Origin: Acinetobacter sp. TR3
GTDB taxonomy: Bacteria > Pseudomonadota > Gammaproteobacteria > Pseudomonadales > Moraxellaceae
DNA: 64,000 nt
Assembly: GCF_027105055.1 (NCBI RefSeq)
Contig: NZ_CP114264.1
Span: forward strand, 186,001 to 250,000
Direction: 5' to 3'
Below the pieces are notes generated by a model, which had not been told where the DNA came from, ran no database searches, and worked only from the letters and a program-made list of their open reading frames with translations. Made by a program: the position numbers and the translations under genes. This document shows positions 17,789 to 27,359 of the stretch, in pieces. Numbering within the stretch: the first letter of the stretch is position 1; every line of letters starts with the position of its first letter.

Positions 17789-19267
17789 CTAGCCTCGATA
17801 AGACAAGGCTTCTGTTAAATGGGTTGTTAAAATGATATCGCTTTCGGCCAAGTCGGCGATGGTTCGTGCAACACGAAGTACACGATGATAGGCGCGTGCT
17901 GAGAGATTAAGTCGCTGTTGAGCCATTTCGATGATTTTGGCTGAATTTTCATCTAATTGAGCATATTGTTCTAGCAAATTTGGAGAAAGTGCCTGATTCA
18001 AACATTGCTGTCTTAACATTTGTTTATCATAAGCTTTCATCACGCGTTGCCGCACAATTGTAGAACTTTCTGTCGGACTTTGATCTTGTAGTTCTTTGGT
18101 CTGCAAAGGTGGCACATCAATATGTAAATCAATACGATCTAGTAATGGACCTGAGATACGATTTTGATAGCGTTGAATATTTTCTGCTGAGCACTGGCAG
18201 CGACTATCTTGGTTAAATGCGTAACCACAAGGACATGGATTCATTGCTGCAATAAATTGAAAATTCGCTGGGAATGTCATTTGTCTTGCCGCACGGGAGA
18301 TGACGATCTCTTTCGACTCTAGCGGTTGTCTGAGAACCTCCAAAACTTTGCGGTCAAATTCAGGTAATTCGTCTAAAAATAATACGCCTAAATGTGCAAG
18401 TGTAATTTCGCCTGGTTTAGGTTGTGAACCGCCTCCAACTAATGCAATCGCTGACGCAGTATGGTGTGGTGCGCGGAAGGGGCGTTGTCCAAAAGTATGT
18501 TGAGCGTTTGCAACCGAATAAATACTTGCGACTTCTAAATTTTCTTGGGCATTGAGTGGTGGCAAAATAGAAGGTAGCCGAGAAGCCAGTAATGTTTTAC
18601 CTGTACCAGGTGGACCTTTAAAAAGTAAAGAATGTCCGCCCGCTGCTGCTATTTCTAGTGCACGACGAGGACGTAATTGACCTTTGACATCTGCAAGATC
18701 AAATTGATACTGAGTAGTGTTTAAATTTTCTTGTTTGGGTGCAGTTGATAAATGAGAAGTGCCCAAAAAGTGTGCACATACATCTTGTAAATGATTGGCA
18801 GCATAAACTTCAAACTGCGGAAGTTGATTGGCTTCTTCTAGATTATTAGTAGGAACCAATAAGCGGTGTTGGGCTTGTTGGCAAGCCATCGCAATTGGCA
18901 ATATTCCAGTAACAGGGCGTAAATGTCCATCTAATGCAAGTTCACCAATAAATTCAAAGCCGTCAGTACAATTTTCAGGAAGTTGACCTGAAGCAATTAA
19001 AATTCCTAGTGCGATCGGTAAATCTAGGCGGGAGCCATCTTTAGGAAGATCTGCAGGTGCTAAATTAATCGTTAAACGTTTGGTTGGAAACAAGAAACCA
19101 CTGTTGATAATTGCTGATCGAACACGATCTTTACTTTCCCGTACAGCGGCTTCTGCTAAACCTACAATGGTTAAGGAGGGGAGTCCTGAACTGATATGAA
19201 CTTCAACTTCGATTTGAGGGGCATGTAAACCTAATAAACCCCTCGTGTAAATTTTTGCGAAAGACAT
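17789..19267 (-). CDS. comM: ComM/YifB-family Mg-chelatase-like AAA+ ATPase, intact
   Basis: A 492-residue protein with an N-terminal Lon-like/ChlI domain, a Walker A motif (GPPGTGKT, about 219), a Walker B motif (LFLDELPEF, about 295) and a zinc-type CPCGY segment. ComM is a hexameric helicase that promotes branch migration during natural transformation. In many multidrug-resistant A. baumannii this gene is split by AbaR-type resistance islands; here the frame is continuous from start to stop, so no island sits in it. The downstream gene at 17081 probably shares its transcript. Confidence 0.93.
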   Translation of the reverse strand: MSFAKIYTRGLLGLHAPQIEVEVHISSGLPSLTIVGLAEAAVRESKDRVRSAIINSGFLFPTKRLTINLAPADLPKDGSRLDLPIALGILIASGQLPENCTDGFEFIGELALDGHLRPVTGILPIAMACQQAQHRLLVPTNNLEEANQLPQFEVYAANHLQDVCAHFLGTSHLSTAPKQENLNTTQYQFDLADVKGQLRPRRALEIAAAGGHSLLFKGPPGTGKTLLASRLPSILPPLNAQENLEVASIYSVANAQHTFGQRPFRAPHHTASAIALVGGGSQPKPGEITLAHLGVLFLDELPEFDRKVLEVLRQPLESKEIVISRAARQMTFPANFQFIAAMNPCPCGYAFNQDSRCQCSAENIQRYQNRISGPLLDRIDLHIDVPPLQTKELQDQSPTESSTIVRQRVMKAYDKQMLRQQCLNQALSPNLLEQYAQLDENSAKIIEMAQQRLNLSARAYHRVLRVARTIADLAESDIILTTHLTEALSYRG

Positions 19268-19335
19268 TTTATTATTGTTCCATCATGGTGCTTTATTTTT
19301 AATCATTTTTGTTGATTTGTGCGCTAAACTGGTGC

Positions 19336-19563
19336 TTATTTTTGATCTTGCACCATTTTTTCTAGAGTGCTCATTTGCTGTTGTAACGCAGCGAGGCGTT
19401 GGTTTGCCAAATTTAGCGCTATTTTCTGGCGCTCCAGCTCTTGTTTAGAGACTAAATCTAATTTTTCGACGCTTTCATTGAGCAAAGCACGTAAATTTTT
19501 TTCTAAATCTTTTTTAGGTTGATCAACTTGTTCAAGAATGGCTTGTAAAAGAGTTTCAATCAT
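19336..19563 (-). CDS. ubiK: Ubiquinone biosynthesis accessory factor UbiK (BMFP family)
   Basis: A 75-residue, mostly helical coiled-coil protein of the YqiC/BMFP family. UbiK works with UbiJ to support the aerobic ubiquinone biosynthesis complex and can bind membranes. The N-terminal amphipathic helix and the C-terminal heptad region (LANQRLAALQQQMSTLEKMV) fit the family, and the length is usual. It starts at ATG 19563. It lies 68 bp upstream of comM on the same strand. Confidence 0.85.
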   Translation of the reverse strand: MIETLLQAILEQVDQPKKDLEKNLRALLNESVEKLDLVSKQELERQKIALNLANQRLAALQQQMSTLEKMVQDQK

Positions 19564-19751
19564 GAAGCACTCAATAGGTTATATGTATTTGTAGGCAAGT
19601 GTACCATTGCTTGTAGTAATCCCATAGCCCTGTTCAACGCATTGATGTCACCGATATCTAAATTCAGTTAAACAGGAGCAAATGAAACTTATTTTCGATT
19701 GAATATCTACATCTTGACGTCCAAATAGGTTATAAAGAAAGCTCTTGCTGA

Positions 19752-20177
<426 letters not shown>

Positions 20178-20244
20178 ATTGGCACAAAGTTTGCTGAGTT
20201 AGAACTAAGAGAAATAGCTCACAAAATAAGGTTGGGGGACACGA

Positions 20245-21663
20245 ATGAAAAAAATGCTTATGGCGCTCAGTCTATCTGGCGCACTCTTAGGTGGTTCAGC
20301 GATGGTTTGGGCAGAAGATGCTGCATCAACACCCGTTGCGGAACAAACTGTAGCAGCGTCTGATACGGCGGCTGCATCAACTGTGACTGTCGCAGCAGAA
20401 GCTCTAGCTCCTGTAGAAGCTGCTCCAGCTCCTGCACCAGTTGCAAAAGTTGATACAGGCGATACAGCTTGGATTCTCGTTTCAACAGCACTGGTTCTGT
20501 TGATGACTATTCCTGGTTTGGCTCTATTCTATGGTGGTATGGTTCGTAAGAAAAACGTACTGAGCACCATGATGTTTAGCCTTTCTGCGGCGATTTTAGT
20601 CAGCTTGATTTGGGTCATTGCGGGTTATTCACTTGCATTCTCTGGGTCAGGTGCTTACGTTGGTGATTTTGCGAAGGTCATGTTAAATGGCATACCGTTT
20701 GATGCCATAGTTCCAAATACGACTATTCCAGAAAACCTTTTTGTTATTTTCCAAATGACTTTTGCGATTATCACTGTTGCAATTATTAGCGGCTCGATTG
20801 CTGATCGTATGAAATATTCAGCATTCATGGCGTTTATTGCGATTTGGATCGTCTTGGTTTATGCACCAATTACTCACTGGGTTTGGGCGACAGATGGTTG
20901 GTTACTCAAAGCAGGTGCGTTAGATTTCGCGGGTGGCACGGTTGTCCATATCAATGCGGGTGTTGCAGGTTTGGTTGCTGCATATATGCTTGGTAAACGT
21001 GCTGGTCTAGGTCGCGAATCAATGGCGCCGCACAACCTTACTCTGACTGTGATTGGCGCAAGCTTAATTTGGGTAGGTTGGTTTGGCTTTAACGGTGGTA
21101 GTGCTTTAGGTGCTGGTGCTCGTGCAAGTATGGCAATTCTTGTAACTCAAGTTGCTGCTGCTGCCGCTGCATTCTCTTGGTTGATTGTTGAACGTCTCGT
21201 TCGTGGTAAGGCTTCAGTACTTGGTGGTGCATCAGGTGCGGTTGCTGGTTTGGTTGTGATTACTCCTGCTGCTGGTTTCGTTGGTGTGGGTGGTGCATTA
21301 ATCATGGGCTTAATCGGTGGTGTAGTGTGCTTCTGGGGTATTACAGCACTTAAACGTCTCCTTAAAGCAGATGATGCATTGGATGCTTTCGGTCTACACG
21401 CAGTTGGTGGTATCGTTGGTGCGGTTCTTACGGGTGTGTTCTACAGTAATGAAATCATTAAAGCTGCTAACGTTGCGCTTGCTCCAACATTTGCAGGTCA
21501 ATTATGGGTGCAAGTTGAAGGTGTACTCGCAACGATGGTATATAGCGCAGTAGTGACTTTCATTATCCTTAAAGTGATTGATCTTGTGATTGGTATCCGC
21601 GTAAGTGCTGATGATGAGCGCATGGGTCTTGACCTTAGCCAACATGGCGAACGTATCGAATAA
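20245..21663 (+). CDS. amtB: Ammonium transporter AmtB
   Basis: A 472-residue Amt/MEP/Rh channel that takes up ammonium; it forms trimers in the inner membrane and is gated by GlnK. A signal peptide (cleavage after VWA) is followed by an unusual Ala/Pro-rich linker of about 45 residues. Eleven membrane helices then begin near residue 72. Signature features include the DFAGGTVVHINAG block and the pore-lining His residues (THWVW and FGLHAVGG). GlnK is 67 bp upstream on the same transcript. A hairpin terminator follows. Confidence 0.95.
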   Translation: MKKMLMALSLSGALLGGSAMVWAEDAASTPVAEQTVAASDTAAASTVTVAAEALAPVEAAPAPAPVAKVDTGDTAWILVSTALVLLMTIPGLALFYGGMVRKKNVLSTMMFSLSAAILVSLIWVIAGYSLAFSGSGAYVGDFAKVMLNGIPFDAIVPNTTIPENLFVIFQMTFAIITVAIISGSIADRMKYSAFMAFIAIWIVLVYAPITHWVWATDGWLLKAGALDFAGGTVVHINAGVAGLVAAYMLGKRAGLGRESMAPHNLTLTVIGASLIWVGWFGFNGGSALGAGARASMAILVTQVAAAAAAFSWLIVERLVRGKASVLGGASGAVAGLVVITPAAGFVGVGGALIMGLIGGVVCFWGITALKRLLKADDALDAFGLHAVGGIVGAVLTGVFYSNEIIKAANVALAPTFAGQLWVQVEGVLATMVYSAVVTFIILKVIDLVIGIRVSADDERMGLDLSQHGERIE

Positions 21664-21683
21664 TTCATTATTCTTTGAAGTTT

Positions 21684-21711
21684 AAAAAACAGCCGAATAA
21701 GGCTGTTTTTT
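21684..21711 (+). terminator. Terminator of glnK-amtB
   Basis: AAAACAGCC-GAATAA-GGCTGTTTT with a T run ends the operon. Confidence 0.85.
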
Positions 21712-21789
21712 TATGCCTTTCGTGTGCTAGTTCTGCAATTGCAGAAACTTTGCTACACTTAAGCAAAGTGAGTAAATAATCGCACAATT

Positions 21790-22254
21790 ATGCATTGTCC
21801 ATTTTGTAACGCTGCTGATAGTAAAGTCATCGACTCTCGCCTTGCGGCTGAGGGTTGTCAAATCCGTCGTCGTCGAGAATGCACGATTTGTTGTGAAAGG
21901 TTTACCACCTTTGAAAGTTATGAAATGGTAATGCCGCGGGTCATTAAATCTGATTCAAAAAGCGAACCATTTGACGAAGCAAAATTGCGCCGCTCATTGA
22001 TGCATGCTTTACAGAAACGCCCAGTAACCCAAGAGCAAATTGAAACGGTTTTAAGTGATATACAATCACAAATTCGACGTTTAGGTGAGCGAGATGTAAA
22101 GTCTAGAACAATTGGTGAGATTGTAATGCAGGCTTTATTCGCACTTGATCATGTAGCCTATGTTCGTTTTGCCTCTGTTTATCAAGATTTCCAAGATGTT
22201 GAAGCATTTCGTCGTCAGATTGAGCAAATGCAACAACGTGAAAATGAAGCATAA
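21790..22254 (+). CDS. nrdR: Transcriptional repressor NrdR
   Basis: A 154-residue repressor of ribonucleotide reductase genes. It has an N-terminal zinc ribbon (MHCPFC...C..C, residues 1-34) with a DNA-binding arginine patch (QIRRRRECT) and a central ATP-cone domain (about 49-139) that senses dATP/ATP. The length matches the family. ribD starts 12 bp downstream, a conserved arrangement in proteobacteria, so these genes are co-transcribed. Confidence 0.95.
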   Translation: MHCPFCNAADSKVIDSRLAAEGCQIRRRRECTICCERFTTFESYEMVMPRVIKSDSKSEPFDEAKLRRSLMHALQKRPVTQEQIETVLSDIQSQIRRLGERDVKSRTIGEIVMQALFALDHVAYVRFASVYQDFQDVEAFRRQIEQMQQRENEA

Positions 22255-22266
22255 GTTAGAGAAATC

Positions 22267-23367
22267 ATGTCTGAGTTCACGCAAAATCATTTATCCCAAG
22301 ATCAATATTGGATGCAGCAAGCAATTGAGTTGGCTCGACTAGGGCAATATTCAACCAAGCCGAATCCTAATGTGGGTTGCGTTATTGTCAAAGATGGGCA
22401 GTTGATTGGAGAGGGCTATCACCCTAAAGCGGGTCAACCTCACGCAGAAGTTTTTGCACTTCGCCAAGCGGGCGAACATGCTAAAGGTGCGACAGCTTAC
22501 GTGACTTTGGAACCATGCGCACATTATGGTAGAACGCCGCCTTGTGCAGAAGCATTGGTTAAAGCTCAGGTGAAGAAAGTCGTGGTCGCTTGTTTTGACC
22601 CCAACCCATTAGTCGCGGGAAAAGGCGTTCAAATTTTACAAGCAGCGGGTATTGAAGTTGAAACAGGAATTTGTGTAGAAACTGCAAAAACGCTCAATTT
22701 GGGCTTTTTAAAAGCGATGTCTACGGGTTCGCCGTATGTGCGTTTGAAAATTGCATCAAGTTTAGATGGACGTACTGCAATGGCTTCAGGAGAATCAAAA
22801 TGGATTACTGGAGCAATCGCTAGACAAGATGTACAACATTGGCGTGCAATTTCGGGTGCTGTGATTACTGGTATTCAAACCGTTTTAGCGGATGATTGTG
22901 AGCTGAATGTACGTGCATTGGACGGTATTGAGCTAAGTACCGTGGTTCAGCCGAAGCGTATTGTATTGGATCGCCAAGGACAGTTACCACTTTCAGCTAA
23001 GATTTTGAAAAATCCTGAAACAGTGATGGTGATGACACCATTTCGTCAAGAACTTGCTGATTTAGGCGTGATACAATTGGCGCCGCAACCCTTAAGTCAC
23101 TTATTGCAGACCTTAACTCAACAGCATCAAATTTATGATGTGTTGGTTGAAGCAGGCGCAACTTTATCAACGGCTTTTTTACAGCAGGGTTTAGTTGATG
23201 AAATGATCAGTTATGTTGCACCGACTTTACTTGGTCAATCTGCTCGTGCAATGTTTAATGCTGAATTTAGTACAATAGCAGAACAATTGCGTTTTGATTT
23301 AGTCGATGTAACCCAACTTGGGCAAGATATTCGCCTAAGATTGCTCCCTATCCAAGAGATGATATGA
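22267..23367 (+). CDS. ribD: Bifunctional riboflavin biosynthesis deaminase/reductase
   Basis: A 366-residue enzyme for the second and third steps of riboflavin synthesis. The N-terminal zinc deaminase domain shows HAEVFAL and PCAHYGRTPPC; the C-terminal NADPH-dependent reductase domain starts near residue 150 (RLKIASSLDGRTA). Its stop overlaps the start of the methyltransferase gene by four bases (ATGA), so translation is coupled. The later pathway gene for riboflavin synthase is at 25995, separated by two unrelated genes. Confidence 0.95.
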   Translation: MSEFTQNHLSQDQYWMQQAIELARLGQYSTKPNPNVGCVIVKDGQLIGEGYHPKAGQPHAEVFALRQAGEHAKGATAYVTLEPCAHYGRTPPCAEALVKAQVKKVVVACFDPNPLVAGKGVQILQAAGIEVETGICVETAKTLNLGFLKAMSTGSPYVRLKIASSLDGRTAMASGESKWITGAIARQDVQHWRAISGAVITGIQTVLADDCELNVRALDGIELSTVVQPKRIVLDRQGQLPLSAKILKNPETVMVMTPFRQELADLGVIQLAPQPLSHLLQTLTQQHQIYDVLVEAGATLSTAFLQQGLVDEMISYVAPTLLGQSARAMFNAEFSTIAEQLRFDLVDVTQLGQDIRLRLLPIQEMI

Positions 23368-24656
23368 ATCCAGAACCATCGGTTTATCACAAGCGTCGTC
23401 ATGCAGCACGTACGACTGACGAATATCTTTTTCATCAGCTAGTACCTTATTTAGGCAATAAGCGTCGACTGCTTCATCTCATTTTGGAAGCACTTGAGAT
23501 TACGGGCACACTGAATAGTAAAAAAAAGAATCCACCGATTTTTGCTGATTTCTTTGCAGGGAGTGGCGTGGTCTCACGTTTAGCACGTCAAAACGGCTAT
23601 CGTGTCATTGCAAATGACTGGGAACCGTATAGCCATGCATTGAACAATGCGATTTTAGCCTGTGTTGATGCACCCGCATTTAAAGAGTTAGGTGGCTATC
23701 AAAAAGCGATCGACTATTTGAATCGATTGCCAGAAGTCAAAGGCTGGGTGACACATAATCTTTGTCCACGTAATGATGATGTGTATGATCCTGCTCGTGA
23801 TCGTTTGTTTTTCAAACGCCGCAATGGGATGCGTATTGATGCAATTCGTCAACAGATCGCAACTTGGCAAGCACAAGGTGCAATCAATGATGTGGAAATG
23901 AGTGCTCTATTGGCACCACTTTTATATTCGGCAAGTTTTGTGAGTAATACCAGTGGTGTATTTAAGAGCTTTCATCAGGGTTGGGGCGGTCGAACTCAAA
24001 CAGCGCTAGAAAGAATCGAGTCATTAATATGGCTTACACCGAGCCGTTTCTGTGAGATTGGTGATCCCAAACGTCCTGCGGCGGAAATGTGGTGTGTCGA
24101 TGCACAGCATTTAGCCAATCAAATGAGTGGTTTTGAAGTCGATGTTGCCTATCTTGATCCACCTTATAATCAGCATGCCTACAGCAGTAACTACCATGTT
24201 TTAAATGCTCTGACTTTATGGGATCAAGTGGATTTACCATCACCTGATACCAAAGGCTTTAAGAGTGGAATTGATCGAGCATGGCGTAAAGAACGCCCAA
24301 GTCCTTATAACTCTTCTAAGTATGCGAAAGAAGCTTATGAAAAGTTATTGGAAACCATTAATGCTCGCTATATTTTGACTAGTTATTCGACTGATGGAAA
24401 TATTGAGCCTAAAGATTTGCTTACTGCTAATTTAAAGCGCGGTAAAGTGACTTTGTTAACTCAAGATGTACCGCGTTATCGAGTGAGTAAACAGCGTCAA
24501 TCAGAACGTGCACGTGTTCTTGAGTTTATTGTGATTACGGATACCCATGCGAAGTCTGGCCCTCCATTACGACAACTTTTAGGGCAGTTATATCATTTTG
24601 CTGAGTTGGGTGGTGTTGATACGACAGGCAATAGTACTCAGCTTGCACTTTGGTAA
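23364..24656 (+). CDS. aamA: Orphan DNA adenine N6-methyltransferase, AamA-like
   Basis: A 430-residue D12-class adenine methyltransferase. Motif I is FADFFAGSGVVSRLARQNG (about 62-80) and the catalytic motif IV is DPPYNQHAYSSNYH (about 260), the DPPY signature of N6-adenine enzymes; a segment like LGNKRRLL precedes motif I, as in Dam relatives. No restriction gene is nearby, so it acts as a solitary methylase. It resembles the A. baumannii enzyme called AamA, a name I use from memory of its location by riboflavin genes. Its start overlaps the ribD stop. Confidence 0.85.
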   Translation: MNPEPSVYHKRRHAARTTDEYLFHQLVPYLGNKRRLLHLILEALEITGTLNSKKKNPPIFADFFAGSGVVSRLARQNGYRVIANDWEPYSHALNNAILACVDAPAFKELGGYQKAIDYLNRLPEVKGWVTHNLCPRNDDVYDPARDRLFFKRRNGMRIDAIRQQIATWQAQGAINDVEMSALLAPLLYSASFVSNTSGVFKSFHQGWGGRTQTALERIESLIWLTPSRFCEIGDPKRPAAEMWCVDAQHLANQMSGFEVDVAYLDPPYNQHAYSSNYHVLNALTLWDQVDLPSPDTKGFKSGIDRAWRKERPSPYNSSKYAKEAYEKLLETINARYILTSYSTDGNIEPKDLLTANLKRGKVTLLTQDVPRYRVSKQRQSERARVLEFIVITDTHAKSGPPLRQLLGQLYHFAELGGVDTTGNSTQLALW

Positions 24657-24663
24657 ATTCAAG

Positions 24664-24694
24664 TAGACACCATTTTTGGATAAAGTGGTGTCTA
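24664..24694 (+). terminator. Hairpin after the methyltransferase gene
   Basis: TAGACACCA (24664-24672) pairs with TGGTGTCTA (24686-24694). No T run follows directly, so it is a weak terminator or a transcript-end structure. The remaining AT-rich DNA up to 25003 has no gene. Confidence 0.5.
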
Positions 24695-24923
24695 TTCACA
24701 ATTTTCTATTTTTTTCACTTTCTTGCTAATACATATAATTTTATAAAATAAATGATTGTTTTTACATGAATTGTCATTGAATTTAAATAAGTCTTTCTGA
24801 ATAATCATTTACCTTTAAATTAATTAAAAACAATTACTTATATATTTTGTTGTGTGACTTAATCTTTTTTATTTACAAAAAATATTTTACTATTTGGTTG
24901 AAAAACTATCAGGAGAATATTGA

Positions 24924-24939
24924 TCATTTTCGAAAATGA
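24924..24939 (+). promoter_or_regulatory. Perfect 16-bp palindrome upstream of the aquaporin gene
   Basis: TCATTTTCGAAAATGA is a perfect palindrome 65 bp before the aquaporin start, inside its likely promoter or leader. It looks like a dimeric repressor site; the protein is unknown. Confidence 0.4.
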
Positions 24940-25003
24940 ATATATTTTGCCGAGCTTTATTTCAGGTCATGCCTATACGCAGCACTGACCAAGAGAGGTT
25001 GTG

Positions 25004-25843
25004 ATGAGTCGCTCGGAACCCAGCTTGTTGGGACAATGTATAGCTGAATTTTTTGCTACCGCAGTTTTTTTATCTTTTGGTATTGGTGTTGTGGCTGCGC
25101 TTAAACTTGCAGGAGCAAGTTTAGGGTTGTGGGAAATCAGTCTTGTATGGGGCTTGGCTGTAGCATTGGCTGTTTATTTATCGGCAGGTATTTCTGGAGC
25201 TCATCTCAATCCTGCCGTTACGATCGCATTAGCGCTGTTTGCTGGTTTCGATAAACGTAAAGTTCCTTTCTATATTATTTCTCAAGTTTCTGGTGCTGCT
25301 TTAGGCGCACTATTGGTCTATGGTTTGTATAGCAATCTATTTATGGATTATGAGCAAACACACCATATGGTACGGGGGAGTGTAGAGAGTTTGGAGTTGG
25401 CTGGAATTTTCTCAACCTATCCACATCATTTATTGTCTATTGGACAGGCGTTTATGGTGGAAATGTTTATCACTATGTTATTGCTTTGGCTCATCATGGC
25501 GATTGGTGATGATCATAATGGTTTGCCACGTGGTGCTTTAGCACCAATTTTGGTGGGTTTATTAGTTGCTGTCATTGGCGCTTCTTTTGGTCCATTAACA
25601 GGCTTTGCGATGAATCCTGCACGTGATTTTGGTCCAAAAGTTGTGGCCTATTTTTCGGGCTGGGGTTCAATTGCTTTTACTGGCGGTCGTGATATTCCTT
25701 ATTTTATTGTGCCTATCTTTGCGCCGATTGTTGGCGCTTGCTTAGGTGTATTAGGCTATAAATTATTTTTTAGCCATTTCTTGTTAAATAATACGGTTGA
25801 GCTTAAACAGACAGCCAATAAACGTGTCTCTGAAATGCAGTAA
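25004..25843 (+). CDS. MIP-family aquaporin/glycerol facilitator-type channel
   Basis: A 279-residue inner-membrane channel with six helices and the two half-helix signatures: SGAHLNPAVTIAL in the first half and GFAMNPARDFGP in the second. The Asp after the second NPAR is typical of glycerol-conducting (GlpF-like) members rather than pure water channels. ATG 25004 is preferred to GTG 25001 because GAGAGG lies just upstream. No glycerol kinase gene is adjacent, so the substrate is open. A hairpin terminator follows. Confidence 0.88.
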   Translation: MSRSEPSLLGQCIAEFFATAVFLSFGIGVVAALKLAGASLGLWEISLVWGLAVALAVYLSAGISGAHLNPAVTIALALFAGFDKRKVPFYIISQVSGAALGALLVYGLYSNLFMDYEQTHHMVRGSVESLELAGIFSTYPHHLLSIGQAFMVEMFITMLLLWLIMAIGDDHNGLPRGALAPILVGLLVAVIGASFGPLTGFAMNPARDFGPKVVAYFSGWGSIAFTGGRDIPYFIVPIFAPIVGACLGVLGYKLFFSHFLLNNTVELKQTANKRVSEMQ

Positions 25844-25862
25844 TTTAAGATTGAAAATAATC

Positions 25863-25891
25863 AAAGGGTGATCAATGGATCGCCTTTTTTA
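25863..25891 (+). terminator. Terminator of the aquaporin gene
   Basis: AAAGGGTGATC-AATG-GATCGCCTTT with one bulge, then a T run. Confidence 0.75.
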
Positions 25892-25994
25892 TTGCAGGTA
25901 TTTGAACTTGGAGTCCCTTGTTATCTCTAGGGCTTTGCTTTAAGGTATTCGATTCACTATGGCATATATTGCATAAGATTAGGTTAGAACTCCC

Positions 25995-26654
25995 ATGTTT
26001 ACAGGCATTATTGAAAGTTTAGGTAAGGTTGAGAGCTTACAAAGTGTAGGCGGTGATGTACGTCTACGTATTCAAACTGATTTGGATATGTCTGATGTGC
26101 ATTTAGGTGATTCAATTGCCACCAATGGAATTTGTCTCACAGTGATCGAGTGGGGAAGCAATTGGTATGCTGCAGATGTGTCTCGTGAAAGCTTAAATCG
26201 AACGACTTTAGGTCAATGGAAAGTGGGTCAATCCGTCAATGTCGAAAAAGCAATGTTGCCAACAACTCGTTTTGGTGGGCATATTGTGAGTGGGCATGTC
26301 GATGGTCTTGGAGAAATTACAGTCGTTCGACAAGACGCACGTTCATTATATTTTGAAGTAACAGCACCTGTTGAGTTAGCAAAATATTTAGCTGAAAAAG
26401 GTTCTGTAACTGTCGATGGAATTAGTCTGACTATTAACCATCTACGTGGCAATATTCTAAGTTTGAATCTCATCCCTCATACTGCTGAGCGTACCAATAT
26501 TGGCACATGGCAAGTTGGTACAAAAGTTAATTTAGAGGTTGATGTGCTGGCACGTTATATCGAGCGCTTATTGTTGGGTGATAGAGCAGCGGAACAAAAA
26601 ACTGAGTCAAACATCAGTATGGCATTTTTAGCTGAGAATGGTTTCTTAAAATAA
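25995..26654 (+). CDS. ribE: Riboflavin synthase alpha subunit
   Basis: A 219-residue trimeric enzyme that dismutates two 6,7-dimethyl-8-ribityllumazine molecules into riboflavin. Two homologous lumazine-binding domains are visible: MFTGIIESLG at the N-terminus and the second copy at about residue 98 (GGHIVSGHVDGLGEI, then VTVDGISLTIN). I see no FMN riboswitch before it. It is separated from ribD by the methyltransferase and aquaporin genes. In E. coli nomenclature the gene is also called ribC. Confidence 0.93.
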   Translation: MFTGIIESLGKVESLQSVGGDVRLRIQTDLDMSDVHLGDSIATNGICLTVIEWGSNWYAADVSRESLNRTTLGQWKVGQSVNVEKAMLPTTRFGGHIVSGHVDGLGEITVVRQDARSLYFEVTAPVELAKYLAEKGSVTVDGISLTINHLRGNILSLNLIPHTAERTNIGTWQVGTKVNLEVDVLARYIERLLLGDRAAEQKTESNISMAFLAENGFLK

Positions 26655-26665
26655 AAAATGAAACA

Positions 26666-26697
26666 TAAAAAGGCCCAGTTCAAACTGGGCTTTTTTA
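26666..26697. terminator. Bidirectional terminator after riboflavin synthase
   Basis: GCCCAGTT and AACTGGGC (26673-26690), flanked by A and T tracts, serve the convergent genes on both sides. Confidence 0.85.
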
Positions 26698-27324
26698 TTA
26701 TTTTTCATCTGAGAACTTACTATTTTTCAGAATGTAATCAATTTCATCTTGGGCAAGTGCATGTAGTTTTGCTCGGAATACGGTTACGGCTTGTTCTATC
26801 AAGCTTTCCGCTTCTAGTTCTAAGCGAACACGCACACTTTCGAGTTCAGACAAGATTTGTTGGTCATCAATTCGAACACGTTGAGCCTGCGCATAATCAA
26901 TGCTTGGCTGTTCAGGATTCGCTTGATAACGCTCAGTTTGTTGTGCAATTTCTTGATCAATGTGCTGTCGAAGGGCAACAAGATTTTCTGTTTGTTGTTC
27001 GAACTGATTTAACTCATCTGCTTGCAGTTGCGCGGCATAAGCAGCTTGGGCAGCACGTTTTTCTTCCAAGGCTTTTTCCAAAGCCAATTGTTTACGGATA
27101 CGTGCTTGTTCAATCAACTCAGCTTTTAGATTGGCATAGGCTTGATCAATGCGTTGTTGAGAGCGTAGCTGAGCTTTTTCTTCGAGTTGTATCCATGTTT
27201 GGATTTGTGTTTGTGGTAGCAGTAGATCACAGATACGAGCTAAATCTTCCTGATAGGTCTGACGTACCGCTTCAGGTGTATTTAACCAACGCTTTTTAAA
27301 ATCCTGTCCTACATTTAATGCCAC
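26698..27324 (-). CDS. Coiled-coil hypothetical protein
   Basis: A 208-residue, Gln/Glu/Ala-rich protein that is almost entirely helical, with long charged heptad-like stretches from about residue 45 to 185. No signal peptide or membrane segment. GTG 27324 is the start, supported by AAGGAG six bases upstream. A long open frame on the opposite strand is a compositional shadow. It lies 35 bp after holC on the same strand and may share its transcript. It is perhaps a structural or scaffold protein; no family is recognised. Confidence 0.7.
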   Translation of the reverse strand: MALNVGQDFKKRWLNTPEAVRQTYQEDLARICDLLLPQTQIQTWIQLEEKAQLRSQQRIDQAYANLKAELIEQARIRKQLALEKALEEKRAAQAAYAAQLQADELNQFEQQTENLVALRQHIDQEIAQQTERYQANPEQPSIDYAQAQRVRIDDQQILSELESVRVRLELEAESLIEQAVTVFRAKLHALAQDEIDYILKNSKFSDEK

Positions 27325-27359
27325 ACGACACTCCTTACATGATGCTATTGTTTACAGAC

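Noticed and set aside
26658..27299. 213-codon open frame antisense to the coiled-coil gene
   Set aside because: A compositional shadow of a repetitive Gln/Glu-rich helix; it also starts inside the riboflavin synthase terminator.
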